In this document: in pieces, positions 23,204 to 25,153 of the stretch
Position numbering within the stretch: position 1 is the stretch's first letter
Layout: each line of letters starts with the position of its first letter
Source: JADGGM01 sp035277485
GTDB taxonomy: Bacteria; Gemmatimonadota; Gemmatimonadetes; Gemmatimonadales; Gemmatimonadaceae
Length of the DNA stretch: 25,153 nucleotides
Assembly: GCA_035277485.1 (NCBI GenBank)
Contig: DATEKK010000212.1
Span: forward strand, 1-25,153
Direction of reading: 5' to 3'
Made by a program: the position numbers and the translations under genes
The notes under the pieces: model-generated
What the model was told of the DNA's origin: nothing
The model's database searches: none
Seen by the model: the letters and a program-made list of their open reading frames with translations, nothing else

Positions 23204-25153
23204 TTACGGATGCGCTCCGAGCATCCGCGCCGCCGAGTCGACCAACGCGGCCTCGGCGTCGAGAACGTCGCCCACCGTCTGAATCTGTTCTTGCGCGAGC
23301 GGGAACTTGCGCTGTTCGATCGCCTCGCGCACAGCGGGCATGGTCTTCGCCCCGTAGCCCGTGTACATGCCCGGCGCCTCGAGCTCGAACGTGTACCACG
23401 GGCGCCCGGGCAGGCCGCGCTTGTCCGTTAGGCGACGCGCGGCCTGGATGAGCAGCGCGTTCACGGGTGCCGGCGCTCCCGCTCCGTACGACGTGTCGGC
23501 GGCGAGCGCGGCGAACGCTTTGGCGTAGCGGTCGGCGGCGTGGCTCAGCGAGTCGGCGCCGTTCTCGAGCGGCGCGAAACCGAGGTGCGGAGGTACCGGT
23601 TCCGTCGGCGGCGCACTGGTGGGGTGCCATGGATCCGACGTTGCGGCGAACACGCCTTCCTGGATCTCGCGATTGCGTTCCGTGGTCTCATCCTGCTCCG
23701 TCTGCAACAGCCTTTGCAGATCCGACACGTAGCCCTGCACCGTGGACGCGAGGCCGGTGAAATCGTACGGCAGCACCTGCGCATCGGCCAACCGCATCAC
23801 CGCCGTCCCGCCCACCTGCGACAGCGCGCGCCCGTACACGAACGACGTATCGCTGAAGTGCGTGTACCAGTAGAAGTCGTCGTACACCGAGTGGTACACG
23901 CCGGCGCCTTCACTCTCGCCGCCGAAGCCGATATTGAGCGACGCGATGCCGATGTGGTCGACGAAGCCCGAGTAGTCGGAGCCGGAGCCTAACGGACCGA
24001 CGCGCAGCACGTCGCTCGCGCGCATCTGACGCCGCTGATCGTCCGAGCGCGCCGACCGGATGTCGGCGAGCTTGCGCCGCTTCCACACCGAGAGATGCGT
24101 CTCCGGATCCTCGACGTCCTTGGCCACGTCGCTGATGAACGAGGCCAAGGACGGCGTCCCGCCGGCAAACAGATAGCCACGGTCGTTCGTGTCGCTGTTG
24201 ATGTAGGCGACCGCCTTCTGGCGCAACTCGTCGGCGTGCTCTTCCACCCACTCGGTCGAGCCGAGCAGCATCGGCTCTTCACCGTCCCAGGCGGCGTAGA
24301 TGATCGTGCGCTGCGGGTGCCATCCTTGCGCGAGCAACGCGCCTAACCCGCGCGCTTCCTCCATCAGCGCTACCTGGCCCGCGGTAGGATCCTCAGCGCC
24401 GTTCACCCAGGCATCCTGATGGTTGCCGCGCACCACCCATTGGTCGGGCTCCGTCGCGCCGCGGATGGTGGCGATCACATCGTAGACCGGCTTCAAGTCC
24501 CAGTTGGACTTGACGACCAGGTGTACGCGCGCCGGGCCGGGTCCGCCCATGTGATACGTCACGCCCAGTCCGCCGCGCCACGCCGGCGGCGCGACGGGTC
24601 CGCCTAACGCAGCGAGCAGCGGCTGGGCGTCGCCGTACGAGATCGGCAGCACCGGGATCTTTGTGATCGTCTGCGCGTCCGCCCGCGACAAACGCTTGGC
24701 ATCATGGGTCGCGCCGACCCCCGGCGTGAGCGGGTCGCCCGGATACAACTGCATTTCCATCACGCTGCCGCGCTGCACGCCCTCGCGCGGACGATACGGC
24801 CCCTTGGGGAATACGTCACCCTGGTCGTAGCCATCGTCGGCAGGATCCGAGTAAATGATGCAACCCACCGCCCCGTGCTCGGCGGCGACCATCGGCTTCA
24901 CGCCACGCCACGAGTTGCCGTAGCGCGCAATGACGATCGCGCCCTTCACCGGCACGCCGTGCCGCTCGAGCGAGTCGTAGTCCTCTGGCAACCCGTAGTT
25001 CACGTACACGAGCGGTGCCGTCACATCGCCATCGATCGAGTACGCGTTGTACGTCGGCAGCTGCTCGGCGTGCTGCGACGACGTCGGGTCGCCGGCAACG
25101 GTCGGTTCCTGGAGCGACGCGCGGAAATGCGTGGGCGCCACCAGCTCGACGAG
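23204..25153 (-). CDS. M28 family metallopeptidase (glutamate carboxypeptidase II-like), 5' end beyond the right edge
   Basis: 650 codons of a PSMA/transferrin-receptor-like zinc peptidase; the N-terminus with any signal peptide lies outside the window. A PA domain (VYVNYGLPEDY, GAIVIARYG, AVGCIIYSDPADDG) is followed by the M28 catalytic domain. Likely zinc and catalytic residues: His in GNHQDAWVNGA with the following Asp (AEDP), the pair in AAWDGEEP, Asp in INSDTND and His in VYHSVYDDFYW, matching glutamate carboxypeptidase II. A C-terminal TfR-type dimerisation domain (ENGADSLSHAADRYAKAF) completes it. Such enzymes are exported and trim peptides. It converges on the ParB-like gene with a 6-bp gap. 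Four GTTAGGC copies, one inverted (Arg-Leu-Thr). Confidence 0.95.
   Translation of the reverse strand, partial: LVELVAPTHFRASLQEPTVAGDPTSSQHAEQLPTYNAYSIDGDVTAPLVYVNYGLPEDYDSLERHGVPVKGAIVIARYGNSWRGVKPMVAAEHGAVGCIIYSDPADDGYDQGDVFPKGPYRPREGVQRGSVMEMQLYPGDPLTPGVGATHDAKRLSRADAQTITKIPVLPISYGDAQPLLAALGGPVAPPAWRGGLGVTYHMGGPGPARVHLVVKSNWDLKPVYDVIATIRGATEPDQWVVRGNHQDAWVNGAEDPTAGQVALMEEARGLGALLAQGWHPQRTIIYAAWDGEEPMLLGSTEWVEEHADELRQKAVAYINSDTNDRGYLFAGGTPSLASFISDVAKDVEDPETHLSVWKRRKLADIRSARSDDQRRQMRASDVLRVGPLGSGSDYSGFVDHIGIASLNIGFGGESEGAGVYHSVYDDFYWYTHFSDTSFVYGRALSQVGGTAVMRLADAQVLPYDFTGLASTVQGYVSDLQRLLQTEQDETTERNREIQEGVFAATSDPWHPTSAPPTEPVPPHLGFAPLENGADSLSHAADRYAKAFAALAADTSYGAGAPAPVNALLIQAARRLTDKRGLPGRPWYTFELEAPGMYTGYGAKTMPAVREAIEQRKFPLAQEQIQTVGDVLDAEAALVDSAARMLGAHP

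Larger units (their letters stand above)
202..24608. repeat. Dispersed heptamer family GTTAGGC/GCCTAAC, 47 copies
   Basis: Hand count over the window: 28 GCCTAAC and 19 GTTAGGC on the given strand. The first is at 202-208 and the last at 24602-24608. Other examples are 424, 757, 1042, 2661, 3340, 5589, 6296, 8065, 9472, 10408, 12069, 13055, 15566, 17160, 20159, 22096 and 23427. With about 68 percent G+C, some three copies are expected in both orientations together. Copies occur in all 19 longer genes except yqeY, rpsU, HIT, rsmE, GxxExxY and dprA, and three times between genes. Confidence 0.85.

Noticed and set aside
202..24608. Simple codon preference (TTA-GGC for Leu-Gly) as the cause of the GTTAGGC excess
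   Set aside because: Thirteen copies are not Leu-Gly: they read as Pro-Asn, Leu-Thr, Val-Arg, a stop codon or lie between genes, in both orientations.

Overview
The window is GC-rich chromosomal DNA (about two thirds G+C by eye) from a free-living Gram-negative-type bacterium. Most genes are core housekeeping genes, packed tightly with short gaps or overlaps. A DnaJ/HrcA heat-shock block, an LPS heptose kinase, a PadR + ADOP-type permease module, an exported PSMA-like M28 peptidase and the codon style together suggest Gemmatimonadota or a close relative. That assignment is inference. No rRNA, tRNA, CRISPR array, IS transposase or phage gene was seen.

Layout. 1-4298 (minus): rpsU-yqeY-mutS2-dnaG, a version of the macromolecular-synthesis operon, led by a good sigma70-type promoter at 4358-4385; dnaG runs off the left edge. 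4398-8537 (minus): hrcA-dnaJ-prmA-rsmE-HIT, a heat-shock/translation-maintenance operon without grpE or dnaK. The hrcA promoter overlaps the end of hemW (8548-9702) and carries a perfect inverted repeat instead of a CIRCE element. 9812-10518: a GxxExxY protein gene flanked by two diverged, inverted copies of a ~70 bp repeat. 10574-15233 (minus): eamA - asparaginase - CMD-family protein - obgE - dprA, mostly overlapping or closely spaced; dprA has no ATG, GTG or TTG start at its true N-terminus. 15327-16349 (plus): heptose-7-phosphate kinase. 16327-17319 (minus): exported dienelactone-hydrolase-like protein, overlapping the kinase gene tail to tail. 17421-20516 (minus): padR and an orphan duplicated permease (ADOP). 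20517-20917: the only long non-coding gap, with palindromes. 20918-23197 (plus): exported amidohydrolase and a stand-alone ParB-like protein. 23204-25153 (minus): M28 peptidase, running off the right edge.

Most notable signal. The heptamer GTTAGGC (reverse complement GCCTAAC) occurs 47 times by hand count, roughly one per 535 bp, against about three expected from base composition. It lies in almost every gene. Within genes it encodes Leu-Gly (34 times), Pro-Asn (5), Leu-Thr (3) and Val-Arg (1), once supplies a stop codon, and it is intergenic three times. Because it uses several reading registers and both orientations, it looks like a DNA-level signal (comparable to cyanobacterial HIP1 or to uptake sequences) and not a codon preference. 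Its function cannot be told from this window.
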